Source: Symbiodinium natans (lineage: Eukaryota > Sar > Dinophyceae > Suessiales > Symbiodiniaceae). Taken from it: a stretch of 64,000 nt of DNA. The stretch spans positions 62,001 to 126,000 of the forward strand of contig CAJNDS010002853.1 in the NCBI GenBank assembly GCA_905221605.1, in the 5' to 3' direction. The position numbers were made by a program, and so were the translations under genes. Below are positions 1 to 9,780 of the stretch, one piece after another (position 1 is the stretch's first letter; every line of letters begins with the position of its first letter). Below the pieces are notes generated by a model, which saw nothing but the letters and a program-made list of their open reading frames with translations, was not told where the DNA came from and did not search any database.

Positions 1-1690
1 GCTGAAAGGCCCCTGAAGCCATCCAGCCTTCGCTTCGTCCATGGTCACCTTCAGCAGATCGCGTTCTAGCTCGGGATCGGAAGCACGATTTTCCAAAAGT
101 AGCGCTGCCCGTTTCAAGGGAGCGACTTGACGGAGCTCCGCTTCGGTAGACGTGGCAGGTTTCACTTTGACATCAAAGGCAGCAGGGCATTCGGACACAC
201 CCGACAACTTCACCCCCGACTTCAAAAGCTCGATTGCCTCCATGTCATCGAAATTGTGCTGTCGCAGCAAAGACTCCAGAAGTAGGATCCTCTTGCCTTG
301 CATCACGGTCTGCATCCACGATGGCATCGCTGAGTGAAGTTTGCTTTCGTCTTGTTCCAACTTTTTGGAAAGGATCTCTGCTTTCATCAGTGCAAGTTTT
401 CGACGAAGAAAGAGGGCTCGGCGATCAGCTACCATGTTGGCCTCAAGAGAAGCTTTCAGCTCCTTTGGGAGTTTGTTCTCGGAGTCAAGAGGGTGGCACA
501 CTTTCTTAGCAGCCTGGAACCATTCACAAGGATCCCTGTAGAAACCAACCTGGCAATCCTCACCCCTATCCAAACCAAGCCCCTCGCTGTCTGGGGAAGT
601 CTCAGGAAGAGCCTCGGCGACCTCCCCCGAATCACCCCCTTGCACGGGAGGCGCGCCGAGGACCTTGCAACCGGATGAGGGAATTTTGCCGCGGGGCATG
701 ATGCGCACGAATTTATATTCGGAAACCAAGGGCTTATGCTTACGGGTTTGGCGTCCCACCGCGGAGAGAGACTGCAAGCGCGGGTCGGGGGCCTCGGGCT
801 GGCCAGGGGAGACATTGCAAGCAGAAGCAAAGCATGCGGCCCAGCGAGCAGCCAACACAACAGGATACTGGGCCTCGAGATGAGTGGACCACACCCAACC
901 GCCAGCACGCCAGCTGACGCCCCAAGGTTCGTGCACATGACGGCCGCTGCAGCGGGCACGAAGGCTGCCAAAGGCAGCCCGGTTGCTGAGGAGCTTGGTG
1001 GACTTGGGACGAGCGCCACCGTGCTCACAAGCGTCGAAGATGATCTCATGCAAGTCACTGAACCAACGGCGGACCTTGGGCGAAGCGTGCATTCGGACCT
1101 TCAAGGCCAGCACACTCCAGAACCACGAGTTCGTGGGGTTTTCAAGAGTGAAGACACAGTCGTGCTCAGCGCACCAAAGCAGGACATGAAAGACCAAGTC
1201 ATAAAGACGATTGGCAGCGGCGAGGCGCAAACCATCAGGGCTAGCGGGGTCAATGTGAGGCAAGCCGAGGGGAAAGTCGGCGCTCCGAAGCGGCCGAGGG
1301 TCACGGAGGCCGAGGGCGCGTAACTTGGCCGGCAAGGGCCGCTCACGGGCCCGAGACGATGTGCCACAAGGGGGGCCTAGATGCACCGCGGCAGGCTTTT
1401 TGTCATGCAGCAAACGAAACAAGGCATCGCGGCCCATATCGGAAGCAAGGTCAAGGCGAACCGTGGGAACTTGAGGACGCCGGGGACAGTTATCAACAGC
1501 AACGGCCGTGAACCCGAGCCTCTGGGCGGCTCGAGCCAGGGTCGCGGACCCGGAGAAGACCTCGAGAAAGAGTTTGGGCGGGCCAGGGGTGGGCAAGGCG
1601 GATGAGGAGGGTAGGCGGAAGCCAATGTCACCCAGCCAGTCACGGTCGGCAAGGGGAAGCTTGGGACTATCCCGGGGGGGGGAAAGCAAT
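1..1690 (-). CDS. YR retroelement A polyprotein fragment: C5-methyltransferase-like domain and linker (open to left edge)
   Basis: Reading the minus strand from about 1,690 to base 1 gives one frame without a stop that leaves the window. It shows cytosine-C5-methyltransferase-fold features in order: motif I FLEVFSGSATLARAAQ, an acidic residue after the second strand, motif IV LGPPCGTSSRAR with the catalytic PPC, and motif VI FTLENPTNSWFW. A linker rich in H/W/EA motifs follows, then a charged helical stretch ending in a GWLQGP-type sequence; in dinoflagellate retroelements such a linker lies before reverse transcriptase. No target-recognition domain is evident, so DNA methylation activity is uncertain. 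The preceding dioxygenase ORF joins this frame through a single-base slip in a run of nine G (plus strand, about 1,674-1,682). Gag and recombinase lie upstream, suggesting one polyprotein. The RT itself would lie beyond the window. Confidence 0.7.
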
Positions 1691-2233
1691 CAGCACAACC
1701 CTGCGGCCTTCCCAAGGCAAAACAGCATGGCGGTTCACGGCGGCATGAAGCAAGACTGGTCCGGCGGATACATCATGCAGACGCCCCCAAAAAGTGCCAG
1801 AAGCGTCTTCAAAGCGGTCAGCCCCTCCTTCGCATTCTTCCCAGATGTGGCCTTTGCGAAATCGGGTCAAGGGGATGACGAGGTTCCAGGAGGAGCGGTC
1901 ATTGTTGCAGTCCACATGGAGTGGGCTTTGAACATCATCGAGCAAGACCAGGCTGGAAAAGGTGTGGTGAGGATTCACTTGGTGAACATAACGGCAAAAG
2001 AGAGCGGAGCTCTTTGGAAAAGACTTAGTATCTGTACGAATTCCGATCTGGGACCCGAACACCCAGGCACCGCAACCAAAGCTTCGGTGATGGAAGGCAT
2101 CTCGTTTAGATGGATTCCTGGGCAAGAGGTCGAAAACTCGCAAAACATCAAAGGCTTCCAAGGTTGGCTTTCGAAGAAGTTGCTCGGCAAGGGCTTCGGG
2201 ACCTAAGCCAACAGAGTTCGCCTCAAAAGGCAC
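1667..2233 (-). CDS. 2OG-Fe(II) dioxygenase-like domain of YR retroelement A
   Basis: A 188-residue frame shows the double-stranded-beta-helix dioxygenase signature: HxD iron ligands in PLHVDCNN, then WNLVIPLTRF, then a distal His in VNRHAVLPWEG followed by Arg in GRRVVLIAF that would bind 2-oxoglutarate. The same H-D...H...R arrangement occurs in element B (17,764-19,749), so it is a conserved element domain. The HxD-N spacing resembles TET/JBP nucleic-acid dioxygenases, but that assignment is inference; prolyl-hydroxylase-like or AlkB-like relatives are alternatives. The reading frame closes at 1,667 only because of a G9/C9 homopolymer; one base fewer continues it into the methyltransferase-like frame. 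It begins 66 bp after the Gag stop and was probably expressed with Gag by frameshifting. Confidence 0.6.
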   Translation of the reverse strand: MPFEANSVGLGPEALAEQLLRKPTLEAFDVLRVFDLLPRNPSKRDAFHHRSFGCGAWVFGSQIGIRTDTKSFPKSSALFCRYVHQVNPHHTFSSLVLLDDVQSPLHVDCNNDRSSWNLVIPLTRFRKGHIWEECEGGADRFEDASGTFWGRLHDVSAGPVLLHAAVNRHAVLPWEGRRVVLIAFPPPG

Positions 2234-2299
2234 GGGCGTGACACAATGCGGGGAGAGCGGCGCAGGCTCCGGGGGAAGATCGGAGCCCCCCGCCCGGAG

Positions 2300-3511
2300 T
2301 CAAGACCCCTTTGTGCACAGATGGCCAGGGTGGTCGCCACCACACCCAGCCCTCCAACAGATGTGGAAACCACGGCCGCAACGGTTCTTGGAGTTAACTC
2401 GAAAGCGGCACCTTCCTTGGTTGAAGGCAAAGCAGACAGGCTTGTCGTTCACGCGGCTGACACAGCCGTCGGGCACTGTGAACTCCTTGCGAACCTCACC
2501 CTTAGACGACTTGCCCTTCCCCTTACCTTTCCCTTTATCGCCCTTCTCACCGCCTTTGGGGTCATCCCATTTGCGCTTGCCTGGCCAGGGGGCAGAAGGA
2601 GGAGGAGTAGGGAGAGCGTTAAGGTACTGCAAAACCTCTTGCGACTCGGACAACAGCTTGATCTGGGTTTCCAAAGGCTTCTCACGGCCGGGCTCGCCGG
2701 CAAGTTTTCCAAGGAGCGCATGCGAAGCCAGCGTGAACAGGTGCCTGTCGGCAGCAATAAGTTGATGAGTGGTTACTTTGGAGTAACCACTGGGCACGGG
2801 CCTCATCAAGGCAAGGAAGCATTTGTGACACCACTCCTCAAGCACCTGAAAGCTGCACAAGCCGGCGAGATCATATGCCAGCGAGCGACGAGTCCAAGCG
2901 TTGCGCAGAGCTAAGTCAGTGTGCGTGTCACAAGTGGCAGATTCGGCTTTGCTCGCCATCTTCAAGTTCCCCTCGCCATCAACCACCACTTGCTGGTCTT
3001 TCTTCAACATCTGAGCTTCCTGGGCACGGCTGATGATGCGATAGGCTGGCAAGTACTGGAGGACTCCATCCTCGAGTTGTTTGACAAGAGTGTCCACAAC
3101 GGAATGAGCTGGCAAGGTTTCAGGCGAAAGAATGAGGCCCGTGACACGCTTCTTCAAGGCCTCCTGGCGGGCCAAGCGCTCCGCATTGGGCATAGCACGA
3201 ACCGCAGCTGTGTCAGCGGCAGGTTCCACGCGTGCCTTCATGTCAGCCACGCTTAGGTTCTGGGCTTCAAACATCAAACGTCTCACCTTAGAGGACTGAT
3301 CAGGCGGGAAGTCATGTGGAAAAATGTTTCCCATCCATCGCTTCACATCGGCTTCATCCAATTGTGTCGGCGTGGTAGACACAGCAAAAGCCAAGGTTCC
3401 GAAGCTCTTGAATCCCGCATCGACAAGAGTGCGAATGGTGGACTCGCTGAGTTTGACCTTCTGGCAACGCTCCAAAAACCAGGCCTCGCTATCCACTGCA
3501 ATCCCCGCCAT
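2300..3511 (-). CDS. Gag-like protein with CCCH-type zinc finger, YR retroelement A
   Basis: A 403-residue protein with a helical N-terminal part (TIRTLVDAGFKSFGTLAF and following), a lysine/glycine-rich low-complexity stretch GDKGKGKGKGKSSKG near residues 325-340, and a C-terminal Cys/His cluster beginning CFAFNQGRC and continuing through HICWRAGCGG to HPGHLC. This layout of helical domain, basic linker and terminal zinc knuckle fits a retroelement Gag that binds RNA. The N-terminal part aligns by eye with the Gag of element B (LGELGIRTLVLFAGL region). It lies between the recombinase ORF upstream (3,904-6,087) and the dioxygenase-like frame downstream, all on the minus strand, as in element B. 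No host function is suggested. Confidence 0.6.
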   Translation of the reverse strand: MAGIAVDSEAWFLERCQKVKLSESTIRTLVDAGFKSFGTLAFAVSTTPTQLDEADVKRWMGNIFPHDFPPDQSSKVRRLMFEAQNLSVADMKARVEPAADTAAVRAMPNAERLARQEALKKRVTGLILSPETLPAHSVVDTLVKQLEDGVLQYLPAYRIISRAQEAQMLKKDQQVVVDGEGNLKMASKAESATCDTHTDLALRNAWTRRSLAYDLAGLCSFQVLEEWCHKCFLALMRPVPSGYSKVTTHQLIAADRHLFTLASHALLGKLAGEPGREKPLETQIKLLSESQEVLQYLNALPTPPPSAPWPGKRKWDDPKGGEKGDKGKGKGKGKSSKGEVRKEFTVPDGCVSRVNDKPVCFAFNQGRCRFRVNSKNRCGRGFHICWRAGCGGDHPGHLCTKGS

Positions 3512-3903
3512 GGCTCGACACCTAGCAAGTCGGGACGATCTCGCTCCTTGTCAGGTTGAAGCCTAAAGATCGACTTCGGACAAGTAAGATGGGTATTGCA
3601 ACGCAGTCAAACGTGTCCGCAGTTTCCCCGAGCAGAAGCCCATGCTTTTATCATGACTGTGATTCCGAAGTGCTCTGACGGTGAACGAAGCCTCGGCTCT
3701 CACAGCTGGGTGATTCTCGATAAAGGCTTCGAGTCAGCTGGAGTAGGCTCAACTTGTTCTCCCCAAAGATCTCGACTTGCGCTCGAGTGGGAGCAACATC
3801 ACCGATTGTCAGACTTCGGTGCGACGCCTGAGATTGGCCAGAAGGATGTACCGTCTGTGCTGTTCACAAGGACAGATGCACTCGTTTTCCTTCAAGATTT
3901 CGA
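3512..3903. other. Intergenic spacer in YR retroelement A
   Basis: About 390 bp between the recombinase stop and the Gag start. Only short overlapping frames are present and no motif was recognised. It may hold the internal untranslated leader for the Gag-Pol frames. Confidence 0.4.
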
Positions 3904-6087
3904 TCACTCTGCAGCCTCCAAAATGTGCCGGCATTGTTTACAGGGGTCAGGGTCCTCAAAATAGACCCCCGCTTCACGGAAAGGAATATGGTTCCTCGAG
4001 AGAGGTCGGCCACACCACAAGTTGGCTTGATCCTTCAAACAATGCGTTATGCCGGACACTGTGTGTCCACCGCGGCCTGGAGCCTCAGAAGCTTCAGAGC
4101 TCTGTGAAGACGGGGGGTCCTCGAACTCGTCAAAATCGTGTCGTGGCACAGGCGCCTCGGGTTCCGGAGCAATGACGTCCTGGGCGGCACCTGGTCGCTC
4201 CGCTGCAGCCACTTGCACCACCCGATCAACGTCAGACAAGTCAGGGTCATAGTCTCCCGCGCGGATGGCTTCGAACATCGCCATGACTCGCCCGTACAAA
4301 AGGGTGTACTGCTGCCGGGCGTAGGTCGCCGGTGATTTCTCCTTTGGAGCAATGTGGTGTCCAAGAAGGCGCTTTTCCGCTCCACTGAATTTTGGGCGAG
4401 GGCAGCGGCCCGCCCAAGATGTCAAAGTGGCCTTCAACGAATGCGTCGCCCTCTGCATGGCTTGGTCTTGATCGATTCCCTTCAAAATCAGAAAGTCCTG
4501 CAGGTAGCTGGTCGCCTCGACGCTCCCCATCTGAACAGAGCTCCAGCGGTTTTGGCTCTCGAGGCGTGACGGCAGCGCAAAGTTCTCAAGGGAGAGGCCT
4601 TCATGTTCACGAGCCTCCAGCCAAGCTTTCGCCCAATTGTTGCCAGACAACCCACAGCCGAGGGCTGCGTAGGGAAGCAGCCGGGTTTTTGCCTCCTTAG
4701 AGACAGTCGTCTTGGATGTCAAGCCTGATGCAACAACTAAGATCACGCCGTCGGACTCCTGAATTGAAATCTCCTTGAGGTTCTGAGAATCGCTCCATCT
4801 GTCAGCCGAATGCGCACAAAACAGCAGCTGTCCACAAATGCACGCAAGTACTGGTCCAGTTTCCACACAGAATGCTTCCAATGCCATCAACATGGGAACC
4901 GTCAGTTCAGGTTTCTGTTGCAGAGGACGCTTCATCAAATATAGGTCCCGGCTTATGCCAAGCACCCGGCTGGAGAGGACTGTTTCAGGCTCCATGTGCA
5001 GCAACTTGGCGACCCCGTGCACAAAGCGAAGGCCTTCCACAAAATGCGTCATGCTGGTCGGCCTGGCTCCTGAGTCACGCAAGAAGTTTGCATACATGTA
5101 TATGGTCGGCTCATCGACTGCAAGAGGGCTGTCTATGCTCTCTGTTGTGCACCAGGAAAAATACCTCAGGAGGGACCCACCTCGCTTTGAGATTGTCCTG
5201 GAAGCTTTAGTTCTGAAGGCATCCGAAAAAGACTTCTTGATGGCCTCCTCGTTTACATCTGCCCCGAGCAACGACAGCAAAGACCTTCCCAAGCTACTCA
5301 CCTCTGGATCCCACAAGATGACCAGCCTCATCTTCTTAAGAGCAGCCGTTCGGATGTCTTCCTCCGACCGCTCCACTGTGATGCGTTTCAGGAACTTAAC
5401 CGTCGTGGGTGGCACACACCTTCGTTTTGCTTCGTCATCGGATTCCTCTGGATCAAGAAAATCAATTGCACCAATAACTTGCAAAGGACTCGTTCCTCTC
5501 TCCCAGGAAAAACGCAAAGACGAAGATGTTTCCCATGAAAATCTCGGCCTGCTCTCAAAACGCTGTTGTGAAGTAGCCTCTACAGCTGCACGCTGGAAAT
5601 CACCCAAGATTCGGTCATCTGGAAGAGGGACCAGAAGCGAAGCGTCATCGGATTCTTGAAAAGAATGGCTTGCCACACGCAAGGTGGCACTCAAGAAATC
5701 GTCTGTCTCCAAGTCACGACAGGCGTCATACCAAGCAGCTTCAGAAATTGAAGTAGGTGCACACGACGAAGGCGGTATGCGTGGGCCGAATACAGGCTCT
5801 CTGCCCTGAACCCAGCCTGGGTCGACCCAACCCTCGTCGTCCCCTGGAACCCCGGGCAAACCCTGAAAAGGCCTAGTGCAGTTGACCCAGTTGCGACTCT
5901 CCAAAGCCTCAGTATCTTCAAGGGCTCCCGACTCACCCCCTTGGAAAGAGCCCTGAAGAGAACGAACGAAAGACTGGGCTTGCTCATCAGCGGCACGCAA
6001 GTCACACTCGGTCTGGTCGACCACACCTGCGGGGCTGAACAAGAGCCAAGGGTCGAGATTGTCGGGTTCGGAGGAAGGATTCGACAT
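3904..6087 (-). CDS. Tyrosine recombinase of YR retroelement A (DIRS/Ngaro-like)
   Basis: A 727-residue ORF whose C-terminal 350 residues carry the tyrosine-recombinase signature in order: first Arg in CAHSADRWSD, a beta-hairpin Lys candidate in GLTSKTTVSKEAK, the H-x-x-(R/K) box as THSLKATLTSWAG with Lys in place of Arg, LLGHH, and the nucleophile in SPATYARQQ. The N-terminal 250 residues are acidic and low in complexity. In DIRS-like retroelements this enzyme inserts a circular DNA copy by recombination without a DDE integrase and without target-site duplications. Here it is the first gene of element A, followed by Gag, dioxygenase-like and methyltransferase-like domains. The Lys substitution in HxxR may reduce activity or be a family trait. 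Confidence 0.7.
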   Translation of the reverse strand: MSNPSSEPDNLDPWLLFSPAGVVDQTECDLRAADEQAQSFVRSLQGSFQGGESGALEDTEALESRNWVNCTRPFQGLPGVPGDDEGWVDPGWVQGREPVFGPRIPPSSCAPTSISEAAWYDACRDLETDDFLSATLRVASHSFQESDDASLLVPLPDDRILGDFQRAAVEATSQQRFESRPRFSWETSSSLRFSWERGTSPLQVIGAIDFLDPEESDDEAKRRCVPPTTVKFLKRITVERSEEDIRTAALKKMRLVILWDPEVSSLGRSLLSLLGADVNEEAIKKSFSDAFRTKASRTISKRGGSLLRYFSWCTTESIDSPLAVDEPTIYMYANFLRDSGARPTSMTHFVEGLRFVHGVAKLLHMEPETVLSSRVLGISRDLYLMKRPLQQKPELTVPMLMALEAFCVETGPVLACICGQLLFCAHSADRWSDSQNLKEISIQESDGVILVVASGLTSKTTVSKEAKTRLLPYAALGCGLSGNNWAKAWLEAREHEGLSLENFALPSRLESQNRWSSVQMGSVEATSYLQDFLILKGIDQDQAMQRATHSLKATLTSWAGRCPRPKFSGAEKRLLGHHIAPKEKSPATYARQQYTLLYGRVMAMFEAIRAGDYDPDLSDVDRVVQVAAAERPGAAQDVIAPEPEAPVPRHDFDEFEDPPSSQSSEASEAPGRGGHTVSGITHCLKDQANLWCGRPLSRNHIPFREAGVYFEDPDPCKQCRHILEAAE

Positions 6088-6750
6088 GTTGCAAGCGGCA
6101 CCTTAGTTGGACAGCTGAAGAAGAAGGCGAACACACGTATGCGGGCGGGGGCCGGTGCAGGCAAGAGCAAGCCAATGAGGAGGGTCGAGAAACAAAAGGA
6201 TCCTGGATCCTTCTCTGGTACTGACCAACACACCACAGAAAGAGCTCTCGAGGACGTAGGAAAAGAGACTGGGAGGAGCGTCTAGCTGACGCTGAAGTGA
6301 AGCAGTATGAAAGGACCGAGGCCGGATGCAAACCGCCTGGAAAACGGGGGCTGGCGGCACAACAGGCCAGTCCCAACTGAGAGAGCTGCTCGTAGAGCTC
6401 GACTCGCTGTCCATCCGCCGAGAGCTCACAGGCTCTCGGCTTGCACGACCCCTAAGGGGAGACCAATAGCACCTCGAACCTCTAGCACGGCACCCTTACA
6501 GGATTAGCGGAGGCTCAAAAGGACCACAAAAATTTTCTCTCAGCCCGAGCTCGAGCAGCTGTGAACATGAACGGGCCAACTGTGGATTCAAGCATGCAGC
6601 AAGTCACATGGCTAAAAATAACGTTCATGATGCTGAGGAAAATTCGTTTAAAACTCGAAACACTTTCCGCAACTCAAAAAGGTCGCAAAAAGGATTATTA
6701 AAAACCCCGTGCTCGAAGGAAGAGCACTACAACTTTAGTTTGAGAGAGAA
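6088..6750. other. Non-coding flank between element A and a copia fragment
   Basis: About 660 bp with no convincing gene. It should contain the 5' untranslated/terminal repeat part of element A, which reads leftward from 6,087, and the truncated 5' border of the copia fragment, which reads rightward from 6,751. No direct copy of the element B terminal repeats was seen here. Confidence 0.4.
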
Positions 6751-8421
6751 ATGTCAGGCGAGCTGAAATTTTCCTTAAGCGTACATGAAGGTTCAATGAG
6801 TTTTCTGAAGAGAGGTTTCAGCGCCGTGAACGACGGAGACGTTGAGATAACGATGAACTCGAAGTATATCGAAGGATTGGTCGAGGCATTGGAGTTGGAT
6901 CAGTCGTATCCGAAGAAGTTGCCATGCCCGGCAGACAACGGAAGAGCAATGCAGACGAAGAAAGGAGGAATGGACCCATTGTCTGAAGAAGATCACCACA
7001 CGTACAGGAACGGTGTAGGTATACTGTTGTACTTAGCACCAGAAAGGCCCGATCTAATGTATGTGCTGAAGAAACTTTCGACGAAGCTAGCATCGCCTGT
7101 TGAAGCAGACATGGAACTGCTACGGCATGCTGCGAAGTATCTGACGGGTACACCCGATGTGTCGCTGATACACAAGAAGAGTTATCCAGGAAGAAGTTTC
7201 ATCGAAGAGAGAAATGAAAGGAAAGAAGAAGAAGTAGAGAGAAATGTCTATGAGCAAGAGTCACTGTTGGAGATAGTGACGGATTCGGATTGGGCAGCCG
7301 ACAGAGAATCAAGACAGAGTGTGTCGTGTGGAGCGATCATGCTGAATGGAAATCTGATCCACTTTCAGAGCAAGCGGCAGAAGAGCATAGCTCTAAGCTC
7401 ATGTGAAGCGGAAACGATCGCCGCAATGTCAATACTTTCCGAAGGAGTGTTCCTGAAGGCGCTGTTGACGAGAATCCGTGGCAAGGAGCCGAAGATGGTG
7501 ATGTACTCAGACTCAAGCAGCTCAAGGCAGCTGATTGCGAGAAAAGGACTGGGGAAAGCCCGTCATCCCGACGTTGATCTGTTCTGGATCCAGAGTATTC
7601 CGAGGTTGATCATCAAAGCGATCAAAGGAAAGGACAACCCAGCTGATCTGGGAACAAAGAGCTTGAGCAAAGACAAGATCAGGAAGTACATGGCAAGCCT
7701 TGGATATGTAGGAGAGTTTGTTGATCAAGAAGAAGTTGCAGGCAATGGCCAAGTGAGAAGATTGAACGGCAATGGCCGAGCCGGCAATGGCCGGAAGGTG
7801 AGCGAAGAGAAGCTGACAAAGATCATTCAAGCCGTCACCATGGCTGTTCTTGTAGCCTTAGGTGAAGCGAAGAAGTTCGGCGAAGGAGAAGAAAATGCAA
7901 AAGGCGAAGGATTAACGTTGTGCATGAGAGCCTTGATTGTGTTGATAGGATGCACATGTTGCTACTTGATTCCCGTCGCAGCCGTTTTGCGGATCAAGCT
8001 TTTGAGAGTAGAAAGAAAAGAAAGAAGAGAAGGAATGGCTGAAGAGCATTCCGAAGTGATGGGGCAGCGGCTTGAAGAGCTCGCAGAAATGAGATGGCTC
8101 GAAGGGAGAATTTGCTCCAGGAGAATGCTCCTGACGAAGAAAAGAAAGAGAATGCTCCTGAGAAAGAAGAAGAGAAAAATGTTCCTGAGAAAGAAGAAGA
8201 GAAAAATGCTCCTGAGAAAGAAGAAGAGACGCAGAGCAAAACCGACGATGAGTCCTCCTCGAGTTCCTCCAACGAAGGGCCAAAACCCTCGAAGGCTGAG
8301 CAGCCAAAGGACCCTGAAGAGAAAAAGGGCGAAGAAGGTTAGAAGGACCAGGAAGAGTTGGTGCTTTACGAAAACTCACTGCACCTCTTCTTGGGAGAGG
8401 AAGGCCTCTGGAAGGTGGTAA
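6751..8421 (+). pseudogene. 5'-truncated Ty1/copia polyprotein fragment: RT tail and RNase H
   Basis: The first 350 residues match the end of a copia Pol: connection region SFLKRGFSAVNDGDVEI and YIEGLVEALELD, RT-tail YRNGVGILLYLAPERPDLMY, then RNase H with VTDSDWAADRESRQSV, SSCEAETIAAMS, MYSDSSSSRQL and the terminal KGKDNPADLGTKSLS. Gag, protease, integrase and RT palm are missing, so this is a 5'-truncated copy. After RNase H comes an unusual extension with a strong hydrophobic segment (LCMRALIVLIGCTCCYLI) and then 27-base tandem repeats read as Arg/Lys-rich. The overlapping frame 8,094-8,342 reads the same repeats as an acidic EKEEEKNAPEK series ending in a natural-looking DDESSSSSS tail, so a frameshift before the repeats is likely. 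Confidence 0.75.
8110..8238 (+). repeat. 27-base coding minisatellite at the end of the copia fragment
   Basis: Four to five diverged copies of a unit built on ctcctgagaaagaagaag. Because 27 is a multiple of three, every frame is repetitive: one basic (RKKKRKM), one acidic (PEKEEEKN). Confidence 0.7.
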
Positions 8422-9050
8422 AGGATTCGGCAATGCTGGAAGACGAGTAAAGGTACTCCTGCAAGAAGAATCTGCGCTGGACACCACGAATCTGAAGAAC
8501 GATCGCACGCGTGTCATCTTTGATGAGTTCAAAGAGAAAATGCACGAGCCACGGCAAAGTTGCCGTTGCCAGATGGCTTTGGAAACGTGGTACAGCAGTG
8601 AGAAAAAAACAGTCGAAGAACTCCACGACATGGGAGAAAGCATCAACATTTACAATGCCGATATGGACGGCCTACAGCAAGAGACAGAAAGCGCAAGGCG
8701 CAAGCATCTGCAGAAGGCGCGAGATTGAGGAAGACCTCAAAAAACCCAAAGCCTGAAGGCAATGCAAGAAACCGAGAAGACCGTTGACGAAGCCAATGGC
8801 GAAGCACCAGAAGCAAAGGGATGTAGTGAAGGCCATGAATGGTGAAGGCAAAGCCAATGAGAAGGTTCCAGTGCTGAAGAAGCTGTCAATGGACGAGCCA
8901 GAGCAGAAGCCAGAAGGTTGAAGAAAAGCCCCAAAGAGACCCTCGATTGAAAGGTTGCTTTTTCTGTAGCGTACCAGAAGCTCATGTAGTCGAGTTGTTT
9001 ACAGAAGAAGGAGCTCATGTAGTCAGAGAAATGACGAAAGGAGATTTTTT
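8422..9050. other. Non-coding stretch after the copia fragment
   Basis: About 630 bp with only short scattered frames, purine-rich on the plus strand. It could be the 3' untranslated region or terminal repeat of the truncated copia element, but no second repeat copy was found to prove it. Confidence 0.35.
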
Positions 9051-9056
9051 TTTTGG

Positions 9057-9780
9057 ACCGGTGCCTCTTTACTACATCAGCAGCGCAGTAGGCCGTTCTT
9101 AGGGATCTCGACACGAGAGGTGAAACAGAGCAGGTGCGAAAACCAAAGCAAACACACACCAAAACAACCACAAAACACAACCACCAACCAGCAGCAACCC
9201 GCAAGAACAGAGCACAAAACGTCTACGTGTCCCCCGCGCTCAGTACTCGAAGTCGTCGCAGCAGTCCAGGTGTAATCGAGCAGCGCAGAGCATACGGGGG
9301 GGTCGCAAAATGCGAGGGTATGCCAGATCATCAAAACCACCATCATGTAGCCACTGGCGCAAAGAAGGTCAGCACGGAAAGCTGTAAATCGAGGAAGGAC
9401 AGCAGAATTACCGACCGACACGGTGAGGTACCAGGCGCACAGTAGCGAAAAGGGAAGGCACAAAATGGCCCAATATCCCAGAGGGAAGGCAAGGCCAGCA
9501 CGCGCCCCATGGTGGTCAGCCAGTGGGGACTTGTTGCAAGAACAATGGATGCAAGACCAGCCCAGGGCACCCCATGGTGGTCAGCCAGTGGAGCAGCCCC
9601 GAGCAACAGCCGACACAACTTGTGGCTTTATTATTGGAGCCCGGCCAAGGTTCCCAGCACCAAAGTGCACAACTGTGCCCAGTTTGACCACATACCCAAG
9701 TAGAAACAGGGGCCGCGGTCAGCAGGGCCTTCAACACTTCCCAGGGAGGGAGCCTGCGAGAAGCAGCGGCTACCGATTCT
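9057..9780 (+). repeat. Diverged repeat unit, copy 1 (related to 24,985-25,810 and about 26,240-26,620)
   Basis: The segment opens with cctctttactacatcagc at about 9,064 and shares with the copy starting near 24,988 the following blocks: the ctactacatcag...cagtaggccg block, an aaccaccatcatgtagcca block (9,336; 25,250; variant at 26,333) and paired ccatggtggtcagccagtgg boxes. It lies at the 3' side of the broken helicase-locus copy, as the other copies lie beside related gene fragments, so it is probably the 3' flank of the repeated locus. No protein was recognised in it. Confidence 0.55.
9507..9591 (+). repeat. Paired 20-bp boxes, copy 1
   Basis: Two exact copies of ccatggtggtcagccagtgg at 9,507-9,526 and 9,572-9,591. 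The first is followed by ggactt and the second by agcagc, as in the other pairs. Confidence 0.8.
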
